Assembly (NCBI GenBank): GCA_034008185.1
Contig: CM067084.1
Location: 40,127,099-40,191,098, forward strand
Reading direction: 5' to 3'
Origin: Gorsachius magnificus
Lineage: Eukaryota; Chordata; Aves; Pelecaniformes; Ardeidae
DNA: 64,000 nt
The position numbers and the translations under genes are program-made. Position 1 is the first letter of the stretch. Each line of letters starts with the position of its first letter. Below the pieces are notes generated by a model, which worked only from the letters and a program-made list of their open reading frames with translations, did not search any database and was not told the origin of the DNA. Shown piece by piece: positions 1 through 13,500 of the stretch.

Positions 1-3000
1 AGAAAAGTCCATTTATAAGCATCACAGTAATCAATGTCTGAAAGAAGGATTTCTGTTTTCTCCCTATTATCATCATACATCTGCTGTGTCAATCACTTGA
101 ATTTGAGAGCTAGAAGTTAGCCTAAAACTTTTATTTCTTTCGGCACTTGAAAAGTTTATTTGCATTCTTCAAAACTTTATGTTCAGCTCTTTAGGTAGGC
201 TTATAGACAGAAAATATCAGTTAATGATCGATTTCACAAGAACATGCCTTTTTTCCTCCTGAATAGTACGTACAGAAGAAGAATAAAGAAACATTATTTC
301 TACAAAGTAACTGATGTAGTGTAGGAGTTAAAGTAATATACAGCTTGACCATTTAAACTTTTCATTCTTTCTGTACTTGCTCTTTTTTTTTTTCTCCAAA
401 ACTCATCTGTTCATTTATTTTTTTTTAAAAAAAAATCCATTTCATGTAGTAAACTAATCTCTTCTCTACTGGAAGGCATACTCATATTCATATACCAATG
501 CTAAAATTACTTCATGTTGATGGTACATACTCATGAACAGCATTTGTAACATTCTGGAAAACATACCACCCTCTCAGCAATGACATCACATAAATGATGA
601 GATGATGCAACTCCCTTCAGGAGAAAAAACAAAACAATAAAAAAACACCTACCAAAAGCCTTTCATGCTTTCTTATATATTCATATAATGTATCTGATCA
701 ATTCTTGCTCTCTAAAAATCCAGTAGTATCCTCTATTCATCTTCCTCCAAAGATTTTAGCACTTCTTGGTAGCTCTAATATCTTCTTGGTTTTTCACAGG
801 AGTCAAATAAAGAGATTTACTGTTTTTTTTCCTCTCCCAGAAAGGTTATTTTTTTCTTTCCTAAGAAAACGTCTTTGGATTTGCATCCACTTATGTTGTT
901 ATCCTAAGGCAGATGTTTCAGAATCTTTTTTCTCTGTTCTATGACAACTCAGAATACATAATACATCTGTAAGATTCAGCTTTAGATTTAAATAGTGAGA
1001 TGTAGTGATAAAATTTGCACAAGTTTTTCTATATGATTGAAGATTCCTTTTTTCCAGTGTTTTACGTATACAACATACGAATTGTATATTCAAAAAAAGA
1101 TATTCTTATGAGTCTTCTCCTACCAATTTTTATGGAACTTCTGTTAACACAAATTATTCTTTGGGGTTTTTTTCCCCCATATGCACATACGATTGAAAAG
1201 CTCTCAACAAACCTTAAAGTTGTTATGAATATTCATGTACTTTTACCATACAATACATAACAAAACACTAATTGTATCTCTAATTTAAGCTTAAAAATGA
1301 GATTGCATAGTCAGAGCAGGTAATATTTGGGACTGCCTACTGACAGCAGCATGATCTCAGACATGCTTTATTTTCAGGTCATGAAATAAGGAAGAGACCA
1401 AGATCATCTTATTTAAACTGTGGTAAAATTCAGATTTTTACAAGAAGAAACGGATTTCTTGAGTGCTATACATTATTCTGATAGAGTTGTCAGTGAGAGA
1501 ATGAAATGGTAAACACAAAACAGTAGTGAACACCTGAGGAAATGTTTTAGCCTTCTCTTAGGATTTTGATTTCACACTCGTTAATTCTCTCAGACAAATA
1601 TATTTGCCATTCTTGTCTTTATAAGGTCAGGCCAATCTGTTTAAAAAACTCCAGTTTAATTAAATTCAGCTTCACTTGTCAGCACTGAAAGAAGTCAAAT
1701 GCGTTCTGATATGACCCAGGACACTTATCAGTGAAGATATGTAAGAAGTTAAAGTCTCTACCAAATCAAACTGATGCTTTTCAGCCTGAAGTGGACTCTG
1801 GTAGGGAGAGACCTAGAATGAGCAAATGTAATTCAGGAATAGTGCCATTATGTGTTCAGAATGGTTACTCATACTTTCCTACAATGTTGTGATACCTAGG
1901 CAGACGAATGAGACAGCAATGTCATAAACTTTAATAAGATCACCTTTTGCTACTTTGAATAACATTGATAATCTCTGTATCCTCACTGTTCATCAGGAAT
2001 ATGAAATATATGTACTAACATTGTCTCAATCCTGTGATGGCTCTTCCCACACAGAAGCACTTTTAAGAATAAGGCTGCTGGCAGGAAATACGAACATATA
2101 TGTTCCATTTACACAGAATGTCTATGAAACTGTCTTCACATCTTTAAATTTATATTCAGCAGCTAATTTACCACTCCACTTGTTTCCAAATTGTATATTT
2201 AAAAATGCCTCTACAGCTTTTGCAGGAGCTGACCTACAATAGCTACAAAACAAAGACACTTTTTCCCACCTTCATAGTCATGCAAACATAGGTAAATGTA
2301 CTTTTTGCAAATACAATTTAATAATAAATTCTTATTTTTCAACTTGGTTATTTCTGGACTTTCTAAAGGAACTGAAATTATTTTCTTGAATTTTTTACCT
2401 TTTCTTAAGGAAGACTTAAAATAACAACAGAGGCCTATGGTCCAATCAGCATTGCTTCTAAATTCATGTATATGTTATTGAACTTATTTTTAGTAGACAA
2501 CTTGGTTGTGAGAAGAACATCAACAGTATCAAAGACATAAGAATCGCCACCACATGGAAGTGCAAAAGCCTAACTCTCAATGAAAAATGCTAGTTAACTG
2601 TAATTAAATAAATTACAGAGCAACACATCATCACAAAGAGCTTGCTAGCCACATTCAAGGACTCTGGCTGACCATCCTCCTGTATGGCAGACCTGGCAGT
2701 CATGAATTTAATGCAAACTTCGAAACACACCTGGACACTTCTCAAAGATATTTGGAGTTGAGATAGCACTATCATTAATGTAAATCAGGTGTAAACAGCT
2801 GAATACTATATAAATAAAACAGCACAGCTGGTGATAAAGAATGAGGCCCTTACAAATATTTTTATGATATTGACTTCCATTTTACAGGATTCTTCCCAGA
2901 CAAGCTTCATTATAATCACAGACATCACTTTTCAGGTTTTTCTCTATTTGCAAGGCTTTTCAGAAGGGGTTGGGGTCATTTGCAGTTGTGTTCAGTTCTA

Positions 3001-3429
3001 TTAAAAAAAGACAGCTAACCCTATATATCTTGCTCAGCAAAACCTACATAAGCAGGTACAATTGCATGTTCCTTCTGATTTTGTTGTTTTCAAGATGTGC
3101 TGTCCATATGGTATTCAAACTACATCCATTTACACCTGTCTGAAAGAAAGCTTAAACTGAATATACACTGAATTGTCAGCTGGACAAACAATCATATGGC
3201 AATATTTATTTTAGATTTCATGACTAACCTACAGATGTCTGGTATCATGCATAAAAACTTGTTGATAAGTCTGGCAACATACCCTATTCAAAGCAAGTAC
3301 AAGAAAAAAAAGGTATGACACTTTACAGAAGACTACTTCATGTCTGATTAAATCAATTATTGTTTCTACTATCATTACTTGCTTTATAACAAGAAAAAGC
3401 TTCACATAACACATGAGGAAACTTGTGTA

Positions 3430-4110
3430 TTATTAAGTTGGAAAAGGCACCCTTAGACTTCCTAATTTGGATCCCTCTGTGAAATCTTACATCTTTGATA
3501 CTTTGGGGAGCCTGTTAAAAACTGTCTGTTCCCAAGTAAGTATTCAAACACCAGCTGCACAGCCTTCTTCCTGTTTTCCATTGTAGACAAATACATGTGA
3601 TGTTCCTGTTGTCTTTCATGCTAAGGTACGTTTTCTGACCTTCAGCTATTCTTGTGGCTCTTTTCTGAGTACTCTCTAACTCTCTATATTCTTCCTAAAT
3701 TATGGGCATTCAAATGGCAGAGGATTGTGGGAACAGTTCCACTAGCACAACTGGAGATATTACAACTGCTCTATACCTAATTTAAGATTACTTTGGTCAT
3801 ATCTATGCATATGGTCCACAGAGGCTGCAAGATTGCTCAAAGGACCTTGGTACATAATGTTCTAAACACCTTCAGGATCCAGTCTACTTCTTGCTCCATA
3901 CTATTAATATTACTTCCATGCTGTGTACTGACTATAAAACATGGAGGAATAGAAAGCACAACATTTACATGTGCCTCCTAAACCAGACTTTGTCATCCAT
4001 GGCTGAAGGCTGACTACTGCATTCCCCCACTATATAGCAATCTTTTAGGTCATAGCCAACTCAGTGGTGTCTCTAGTACTTTAAGCACTGTTTGGAATAC
4101 AACAAGATTA
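3430..4110 (-). mobile_element. Ancient LINE (CR1-like) remnant, tentative
   Basis: The stretch begins with a GTTGGAAAAGGCACCC-like phrase resembling the reverse complement of a CR1 3' end. It continues with pieces such as TTGTGGCTCTTTTCTGAGTACTCTCTAACTC, which echo the conserved CR1 3' region (compare 9625-9660 in the better-preserved copy), followed by a run resembling the AACACAGTATTC-type segment. Similarity is patchy and by eye. No open frame survives. It could instead be another old LINE family. Confidence 0.35.
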
Positions 4111-4449
4111 TTATGCCCGTCCCATGCTTCTTCCACTGGGGAAAAAAAAAAATCGACAACTGCTTTCTCTCAAGTAGGAGCTCTGAAACATCCAGGTACT
4201 GCATCACTACAATACAACTGCATCAGTGTAACAAGTCTTAAAATTATTATTATAGATTTTTACTAGTACTCACAAATCCCTAAGTCATTCCAATTATGTA
4301 TTTGACATTATAACTTCAGAACCAAATGTCAAATACTACAGGTTTATTTGAAAAGTTTTTCAATGCTTTTAGATGTGGTCATTTATCACTCTGATATAGC
4401 ATGCTTCTTTCTTAACTTCACAATTTGAAACATTTATACCTAACCTACC

Positions 4450-5685
4450 AACTGTTTAGGTTGGAAAAGACCTTTAAGAACATCAAGTCCAACTGTTAAC
4501 ACTGCCAAGCCCACCACTAAACCATGTCTCTAACCAACACATTTTAAATACACCCAGGGATGGGGACTCCACCACCTCTCTGGGCAGCACATTCCAGTGC
4601 CTGATAACCCTTTCGGTGAAGAAATGTTTACTAATATCCAATCTAAACCTCCCATGGCACAACTTGAGGCCATTTCCTCTTGTCCTACCACTTGTTACTT
4701 GGGAGAAGAGACGCAACACACACCTCACTACAACCTCCTTTCAGGTAGTTGCAGAGAGCCATAAGGTCTCCCTTCAGCCTAACAACTAAACTAGGCTAAA
4801 CAACCCCCATTCCCTCAGCCACTCCTCATCAGACTTGTGCTCTAGACCCCTCACCAGATTTGTTACCATTCTCTAGACATGCTCCAGTGCCTCAGTGTCT
4901 TTCTTGAACTGAGGGGCCCAAAACTCAACACAGTATTCAAAGGCGTGGCCTACACCAGTGCAAAGTACAGGGGGACAATCACTTCCCTACTCCTGCTGGC
5001 CACACTATTCCTGACACAAGCCAGGATGCCATTGGCCTTCTTGACCACCTGGGCACACTGCTCACTTGTATTCAGTCAGCTGTCAATCAGTACCCCCAGG
5101 TCCTTTTCCACCAGGCAGCTTTCCAGCCACTCTTCCCCGGGCCTGTAGTGTTGCATGGATTTGTTGTGACCCAAGTGCAGGACCTGGCACTTGGCCTTGT
5201 TAAACCTCATCCTATTGGCCTCGACCCATCAATCCAGCCTGTCCAGGTCCCTCTGCAGAGCCTTCCTCCCCTCGAGCAGATCTACACTCCCGCCCAATTT
5301 GGTGTTATCTGCAAACTTACCAAGGGTACGCTTGATCCCCTCGTCTAAATCGTTGCTGAAGATATTAAACAAGACTGGTCCCAGAACTGAGACCCAGGGA
5401 ACACCGCTTGTGACTGGCCACCAACTGGATTTAACTCCATTCACCACCACTCTCTGGGCTCAGCCACACAGCCAGTTTTTTACCCAGCAAAGAGTACACC
5501 TGTCTAAGCCATGAGCTGCCAGCTTCTTTAGGACAGTCCTGGGGGAGACAGTGTCATAGGCTTTACTAAAGTCTAAGTAGACAACATTCACAGCCTTGCC
5601 CCCATCCACTAAGTGAGCCACCTTGTCATAGCAGGACATCAGGTTAGTAAAGCAGGACCTGCCTTTCATAAACGCATATGCATTG
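4450..5685 (-). mobile_element. CR1 LINE copy A, 5'-truncated, decayed
   Basis: Minus-strand CR1 fragment of about 1.2 kb covering the end of ORF2 (late RT and C-terminal part) and the 3' UTR. The 3' end lies near 4450 (GGTTGGAAAAGACC phrase) and the 5' truncation near 5685. The reading frame is broken into pieces, for example 5229-5450, which still shows the VTSGVP and FAD-type RT motifs, and 4483-4728, which holds the RTRGNGLKL / FFTERV / LPREVVE signature of the CR1 ORF2 C-terminus. The FADD catalytic box reads FADN here, so the copy is dead. Positions 4565-5536 are identical by eye to part of copy D at 51479-52450. Confidence 0.93.
4565..5536 (-). repeat. 972-bp block identical to 51479-52450
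   Basis: Line-by-line comparison shows no difference between this block and 51479-52450 (constant offset 46,914). Just outside it the two CR1 copies diverge at once on both sides: AGGGATGGG versus AAGGACGGT on the left, and GGACAGTCC versus GGACAGAAC on the right. Both copies carry the same decay changes inside the block. Same orientation. Confidence 0.9.
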
Positions 5686-7261
5686 GATATATGAACACAT
5701 GGACACATATTTATTGCAAATCCAGTCAAGTTCTGTGGTCTTGATTAATTAGTGCAAGCCCATGACAATTTTTGCAATTATCAGCAGAATGCACACTGTA
5801 TCTGTTCATATACCTTGCTTAAATGTCACTGATTTATAATCAAGTCACTGATTTATAACGAGCAAAGCAAACGTTGATTCTTCTCCATCACATTCCAGGT
5901 TTATCTCACAAAATCATGAGACTACAGGGAAAAACAAATGAAAACAAATGAAACACAGTATGGTTAATATTAATGGATGCAGCTTGTACAAGCTTTCTCT
6001 TTCTGTTCCCTTGCCAGAAACTACCACACAGATTCCTCATTTGCCTTTTCCCCCACCTCCCCTCCATAAAGAGAAAATGAAACATGTATTTTAATAATCA
6101 TTCAACTGGCAAATTGATTTTTTGCACTACTTAACTTTGAATGTTTTACTGTATTGATACATTTTCATATGTTTTATTGGTTTTAATTATATCAGCTTTA
6201 GTTTTAGCACTTCAACAGAAAAAAGGGTATTGCACAATATAACTTCTGGAAATATCCTGTAATCAGCATGTTCTACTTGAGTCTCTTAGTTCTGAATTTT
6301 AATCAAATTTCTATTACATTCACTGCAGCTGTTATTTTGTCTCTCATTTTCCACCTTATTTATATTGATGACATTTCCATCATCATCATGTCTTTTCTCA
6401 CACCAACTGAGACATGGGGAGAAGAACACAGAACAATCCATTCTTTAGAGGGCAAAATTTACCTGAAATTTTTTTCTAACACCACATACAGCAGAGTATT
6501 TCAAGTTCAGTAGCTTATTTTCATATGATGTACATGTAACAGAACTATTTTGAGCCAAAATTGAAAAATTCAAGGATAGCCATAAGGAAGTATCTGCCTC
6601 TCCAGATTGCATTTAGCAATTCCAAGCTCTTCATTATGCCTGTGAGGAGTAATAAGCCACTTTTACAAAGAATACATCCAAAGTATTCATGTTTAGGGAT
6701 CTGAGCATCCCTTAATTGCATAAGTGAATCAGGTTTCTTTCAGAGTCTCTTTATGGCACACACCCTTGCAGCCATCCATTTTAATAAATGTTTTGTGCTC
6801 TGTGTCACAGCTTTAGAGTGAGTGTTACTTTTTTTTTTTCTTTTTTTCCTGCTTTGGCTTTCATTCTACAGTACTTAACTCCATTCATCAGTGTGTTCCT
6901 CTGCGTGGCTGATGCTGCTACCATCACCTGACAGCTCAACTTCTTAAATGTACAAGTTTTAATTTATTGTTCTCCCCACCTCCAGAAGTACACCTGTTTT
7001 GCTTAAACAGTAAAACTTTGTTGGGTTGTTTTTTTTGATTTTTTTAACATTAATCTCCTATAATACAGGTTCTGTGTAATATAACTACCTACCCTGGACA
7101 CCTGTTTTAATTAAACAACTTTGAACCGGACTGTACTCTCATACTAGTCTAAATCAAGAATCATTCTGCTAAACAAGAAAACCACAGAATGAAGCCTCTT
7201 TATTTACTATCTACTGCCTGGTGCTAAGAAGCAATAAGGCTTGAAATGGGCCAGCTGTCTG

Positions 7262-7283
7262 GTAATGCTAGTGCTAGCATTAC
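7262..7283. repeat. Perfect short inverted repeat (10-bp arms)
   Basis: GTAATGCTAG, a TG spacer, then CTAGCATTAC. A near-palindrome within intron; no known function can be assigned. Confidence 0.6.
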
Positions 7284-9195
7284 TTGCCCTTACAGCCAAA
7301 ACACATTATCTTCCTAAAATCATCTCAAAAGCATCACAATATAATGCCTGTAGTTATAGATTCTAAGGCATAGTACACACTTGCACAGAAAATTGTTTTA
7401 TGCAATGACGCTCAGGATTAGCAGTAATCTCTATACGGTATTTAAATTAAAAATGAATCAGTATTAACTTGAAGTGGTTTTGCTGTTGTGATTACGTTAA
7501 CTCACTGGTGACAAAGGCTGTGATGTTTTTGGGTGATGTTGCTAATCAGGTGCTGGAAGAGCATTTGCAAGCTACAAACAACACTGCTTTACAGCTCATC
7601 AGTTTTTAAGAGGATGATGTATATCTGAGTATCACTGCTTCACAAAACTAAACTTCTGTATTCTGGCACTAATTAACAGCTATAGCATTTCTATGAAAAA
7701 ACAGAATTCCTTTAGACCATCTAGTCAACTGCCAACTTATGGTACTGTAGTCTTCCAAGTGCTCTTTAGATAGATGGAAGAGCGCGTATCAGCACCACTT
7801 TTCTCGCACCCTCAAAGGGGAGGGAAGAAGAAAAAAAACAAACAAAAGAGAGAGAATGACTTTCAAGTTGGTATTCTCTTTTCTGTCAGTATGATATCTT
7901 CTGAATGGTATCTGATAACATCAGAAAATGGGAAGATAAAGCTGACAATCTGATCTAGACATCCGCTCAGAACAAATATATAGCGATAAATGTATAGTAA
8001 GATGAGAGTTGAGCAAAAATGGGTGGTCAAACTGTTCATGCAGGATCATCTTCTAGGTTGTACTAAATTATTCTATTGATATTCTTTTAGATAAAAGAAC
8101 CTCAAGATTTTCCTTTTTTTTTCCCCCTCTCTTTTCTTCTTTTGCTTACTACTGAAGATAGGCCAAGCCTCTCATAGGTCAGGAGTGCTTCTCCTTATAT
8201 CTCAGAGTCTCATCTCATCGAGTCTACCTACACAGTGAAATTTGTGCATACGCATGGCACCAAAGCATCAGAGAGTACCATTTCTATTACACATTCACTG
8301 TGCAACAGGTCTGTACACTGTGGTCAGCCATATTGCCAAATACGCAGAAATTCCCTGAATGAATACCAAAATCTGTGTTGACAAACTTCACGGGGGAAGA
8401 GGGGAAAACTCTGATAAATACAAAACATAATTCAACAAAGCACTACACCAACTAAACTTACTAAAAGAAACAGTAGCACTTGCACAGCATCCATTTTGGC
8501 CCCATATTGCTTGTGTTTGCCCTTATTCTTTGAAACTTAATCTTATTTTGCAACAATACTGATGTTCTCCAAAAGCTAGTTTTAATTTCTAATACTCTTT
8601 TTCCTCTCTGATCAAATCTAAGGATCGTAAACAATGAGGCTCATACTGGTGGAAAAAAATGTTCCCTTCATAGTTCAGAAATAATTTTGCATTTTTTATA
8701 TACTGTAAGTGTAGAATTTTACAGCCTGAAAAAGTTCCAATTTAAATTAATTCATAGTTGGTTTTATTTGTTAGCCTGCTTTTGTCATAGATATATTAAA
8801 CCCACAGAGATAGATAGGGATATTGCTGTACTGGAAAAAAACCAAGCAGTTTAAAACAAAACCTTACTATTTTCATTGGCATCTATAAATGAAGCTACTT
8901 TTAAAACATAAAGTATCATTTTTCCTATTGCTGGAGGCAAGAAAATCAAATATATTTAAAGTGTGAGGTTTTCTTGGCTGTTAATTCACACATATAAAGA
9001 AAATAGATCATTTTAAAGATGAAAACTTGATGTAAAACAGAGATATCTATGATGAAATATCTGTGACAGTATATGAAAGAGAAACAAATTGTCAATAGGA
9101 CTGCCAAAAGAAGTTTTACTAACTACTGTAATGTTGTCTCACATTATTTATTCTAGCATGACGGTTCTCTTTTATGTATGCCGACATTATATTCA

Positions 9196-10337
9196 TAGAA
9201 TCATAGAATCACCTCGGTTGGAAAAGACCTTTAAGATCATCGAGTCCAACCGTTAACCTAGCACTGCCATCCCACCACTAAACCATGTCCCTAAGCACCT
9301 CATCTATCCTTCTTTTAAAGACCTCCAGGGATGAGGACTCCACCACCTCCCTGGGCAGCCCATTCCAGAGCCTGACAACCCTCTCGGTGAAGAAGTTTTT
9401 CCTAATGTCTAGCCTAAACCTGCCCTGGCGCAGCTTCAAGCCATTCCCCCTCGTCCTATCATCTGTTACCAGGGAGAAGAGGCCGACCCCCACCTCACTA
9501 CAGCCTCCTTTCAGGTACTTGTAGAGGGCGATCAGGTCTCCCCTCAGCCTCCTCTTCTCCAGACTAAACAACCCCAGTTCCCTCAGCCACCCCTCGTATG
9601 ACTTGTGTTCCAGACCCCTCACCAGCTTGGTTGCTCTCCTCTGGACCTGTTCCAGCAAGGCAACATCTTTCTTGTAGTGAGGGGCCCAAAACTGAACACA
9701 GTATTCGAGGTGCGGCCTCACCAGCACCGAGTACAGGGGCACGATCACTTCCCTACTCCTGCTGGTCACACTATTCCCGATACAAGCCAGGATGCCATTG
9801 GCCTTCTTGGCCACCTGGGCACACTGCTGGCTCATATTCAGCTGGCTGTCAATCAGTACCCCCAGGTCTTTTTCCTCCAGGCAGCTTTCCAGCCACTCTT
9901 CGCCAAGCCTGTAGCGCTGCATGGGGTTGTTGTGACCAAAGTGCAGGACCCGGCACTTGGCCTTGTTGAACCTCATACAGTTGGCCTCGGCCCATCGATC
10001 CAGCCTGTCCAGGTCCCTTTGCAGAGCCCTCCTCCCCTCCAGCAGATCAACACTACCACCCAGTTTGGTGTCATCTGCAAATTTACTGAGGGCACACTCA
10101 ATCCCCTCATCCAGGTCATTGATAAAGATATTAAACAAGACTGGCCCTAGAACTGAGCCCTGGGGGACACCGCTTGTGACTGGCCGCCAACTGGATTTAG
10201 CTCCATTCACCACGACTCTCTGGGCTCGGCCATGCAGCCAGTTTTTAACCCAGCGAAGAGTACATCCATCTAGGCCATGAAATGCCAGCTTCTCCACAAG
10301 AATGCTATGGGAGACGGTGTTGAAGGCTTTGACATTA
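9196..10337 (-). mobile_element. CR1 LINE copy B, 5'-truncated, with open ORF2 tail
   Basis: Minus-strand CR1. The 3' terminus shows the direct ATAGAATC repeats at 9196-9210 followed by the GGTTGGAAAAGACC phrase, as expected for the CR1 3' tail, which lacks poly(A). The 5' truncation lies near 10337, where the [17 protein letters not shown] frame meets unrelated AT-rich sequence (TGACATTATGTC). It is much better preserved than copies A and D, with the whole retained coding part open, so it is probably a younger insertion. Confidence 0.95.
9278..10337 (-). pseudogene. CR1 ORF2 C-terminal fragment (RT palm to C-terminus)
   Basis: The frame is open from the truncation at about 10337 to a stop at 9278, roughly 350 residues. 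In order it contains the VSHSIL segment, the [21 protein letters not shown] block (RT motif 4 region), the catalytic FADDTKL box, then the [13 protein letters not shown] thumb-side motif and the C-terminal [12 protein letters not shown] / [16 protein letters not shown] / LPREVVE region typical of CR1. The endonuclease domain and the RT fingers are missing because of 5' truncation, so it cannot act as a transposase. The GTG near 10297 is an internal valine, not a start. Confidence 0.9.
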
Positions 10338-10520
10338 TGTCTTTAAAAAAAAAACTCAACTTGATTCCACAAAATAACTTGGTAGCCAAAAAGCTAGATA
10401 TAACTTGTTCTTCTGTCATTACGAAAGTCATTAAGGTTCCTATTTTAATTTCAATTTTTTTCAATTAATATACATAAAGCATCCTCAGTCTAGCATCTTC
10501 CTTCCTTTTTCTTTCTTCCT

Positions 10521-10541
10521 TACTTAATTACTAATTAAGTA
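10521..10541. repeat. Perfect 21-bp palindrome (TAATTA cores)
   Basis: TACTTAATTA, one C, then TAATTAAGTA. It contains two TAATTA cores of homeodomain-binding type, but in AT-rich DNA this may be chance. Confidence 0.5.
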
Positions 10542-13500
10542 ATGTGGGTTTTCCATAAAACAGTACCTACAGGATAATACGTAATCTATCCCTTCTCCAC
10601 TCAAGCCCCCATAAAGCATCCCTTACCAGGGCTTATTTCAGGTTTGCAAGTATGAGTGCACGAACTTTAAGCCATACTGAGTGTAAATATAAAGTACTGT
10701 GAAAGAGCAAAGTAGTACATAAAAATAGAGAAGAGTTATTTGAAGAGGGAGAATAACAGTGAATAAAACTACAAGAAAAATGTCAAGGGATAAAATCTTA
10801 AAGAAACAAAAACATGCTATAAAAGGTAAAATAGCAATAATAAAAATTTATATGAAGGTAACACCAAGAGTTGTGGTTCAGCTTTTAGGGTTTTGTTTAA
10901 ACTTTGATTTCTTCATTCTGCATCATGCAGAGTTTGGAAAATTCCCTAAATATTTTAAAAATTATTTCAAACTGTTCAGAAAACCTGAAAAATAAGATAC
11001 TTCAGCTTTTGTTCTGCTCTGTTACTCTTAGAGAGACTCCATCTTCATACAGCTGGGGCTCTTGCTGGTGCCCCAGCAGGACACCCCTGGTATTCTGCAT
11101 CCCAAAACACCGTTTGTCCTAATTTAGCTGCCCAATTTCATGTCAAAGTCATGACTCTGCAAAACAATGAATTCACCACTCTTAGCCTTAGAGCTTAACA
11201 TGTTTCCAAATGCTTTGCTTTAAAAGATAACCACAAATCCAGCTTAAAGTCCCAAAATCACATAGTAAGAGTGACAAAATGGCCATGGTTACACAGGGGA
11301 AGGAAACTGTAATCTTTAGCAGGATGACTTAAATGGAAGAAGATATTTTCTGCCCCCACTGTGGGGCACAAAAAACATTGCACTATTTGCTTGGGAAAGC
11401 AGCTGTTTGCACAAAAGCATGGGGTTTTTTTTGCTTTTAAAAATCCTGAGAGCAGACAATGTTATTTCTTGCAGTGGTATTTTACCCTCTGTAGACCATA
11501 GTTTAGCTCAACTTTATTTTTACTGCAGTCTTTATAGGTTCAAACATATATAAATAACTGCACCTTTTGGTATCTGAATAGCTTTGGTAAAAAAGGAAAT
11601 TGTGGTATCTAATTGGACTAGTGTCCAGTCTGCTGATCAAATACAGGAGCTCCTTTTAGACAGCAGCCATACTAAAAACTTAATAGGCAAGTGATCACAG
11701 GCAAAACTTACAAGTCTATTGCCAAGAACAAGTTTGCCACATGTCACAAAAATTAAGTTATTTTACCTGTATGCTAGCTTAGAGGACTGTTCTAGCTCTC
11801 TACACACATTTCTAAGCCTTCCTTCTAACCACAATGCTGACCAAGAGCTCTGTGGCAGTGTCAAGTCAGAATTAAAGAGGATCCTAAAATGTGTTTGGAA
11901 TCTGCTGCCTCATATATTCTCCCTGTTCCTTCATTATAAGATGGTAAATGAAACTAATTGAACAATGATTCCAGAAATAAAATCCTTTCGTAGTCTTTCT
12001 TACTAAGTTAACTTTAAATTAAGTGCCCATTTTTCAGTGCCTTTTCATTCAGAAGTCTCTCTAGGTCATTGATGATATTTTTAACAGCCCTGCAGTGTTT
12101 CTGTTTCTGCTATGTGTCATTTATCAAGGTGGCCAGAGAGAAGAGGGCTATTAACACAAATAAATTGTGAGACCTCACTCATAAAACTATTTCTTAACAT
12201 TTATAGACTATTGTCTTCACCATTCATTACAAATCTCAATGTTTTGTTTGATTTTATAACTACTGTATCTGCATACTTTTTCCCCAAGTTCTTCATAATG
12301 GCACTTTGTGATTGCTTCCCAGTAGAAAGTATAGACAATATTCATTCTAACATAAATTACCTTGTTTTATAATTTGAAGACAGGAAAGGTGAGTTGGAGC
12401 ATGACAAAAGTCTTGCAGTGTAGGTAAAAAAAGCCCAGCATTTGTACTTTGAAGTAAATGGCTACATGCTTGTCAGTATACTTCTAGAATATGCATGAAA
12501 ATTCAGTTTTTCAGGAAAAGCCTCAAATCTGTGAGATACAAGGCTGAAGTCACCCTAGAAGCGTGGCTATTGTTGGTTCCCTATAAAAGAGAATTTTATG
12601 GGTAAAAGGGTCAAAGCAAACGGGTCCCCAGCTTTGGCTGAAATAATGAATAAGGGGACAGCAAGCCCTCACATCCTACTTCGTAACATGCAAGTCTGTT
12701 TTATGATCTCTAAGAGCAAGGGATTTAATTCTGATCCAGATCATGTTGGCTGTGTATTCTTACCTTTTACAGACTCCAGCAGCATGCATGCCCCAAATAT
12801 GAAAAATCAAATGTTCATATCCTTGGGATATCCGTTTGCTGTAGTCATATGTTTACTACTCTTTTTCCCCAGCTTACATCTCCTCTCAGATAACCTTTCT
12901 TTTTATTTGCCTCTTCCCTGCACCAATGAGTTTAGGGTTGGAGAGGAGATGATATTTGAGGTTTTCTTTAAAAAGAAGGCCTAACAGCAAAAGCTTAGAA
13001 AATGACTAGTGTTGAATTTAGGAATTAAAACTTCAAATTAATTTTCACAAGTATGCAAAACTTGGTACTACAAACGCTCACTGGAAATGAATGTGAGTGT
13101 TGAAGGCAAGTCAAGGGGACTTCATTCTACAAGACATGCAAATATTTTCAGAAATATCTATGTGCCCAGATCTTCAGCTGACCAAGAAATGAAGTAATCC
13201 TTGAATTACAATAAAGTTTATTATTAAAAATTTTTACATATATGAAACACTGACAAGAAAAAGCCCACGTAGGTATATTCCTCTGTGAAAACATCTTTCC
13301 CAGAGGAATTATTTCTAATATTCAAATTGTTGTATTTTACAACAGTTTTACTTAGTCTCTGCATTAAAATAATCTACAGTTAAGGTAGGAAGAGTAATAA
13401 TTAGAATGCAGAATAAATAATTTATGTCACCACGCATAGTCATGCTTGAAAACATGAAGACTTAAATCACCTTAAACCACAGTGAACAAATTAAGTGTTG

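Noticed and set aside
9605..10150. 181-codon plus-strand frame and others over the CR1 copies
   Set aside because: Antisense shadows of CR1 ORF2, repeated over copies A, B and D.
12598..12984. 128-codon plus-strand open frame in intron
   Set aside because: Resembles no family I know, ends in a poly-lysine run from an A-rich tract, has no matching splice context, and lies in SPOCK3 intron antisense. Length is within chance over 64 kb.
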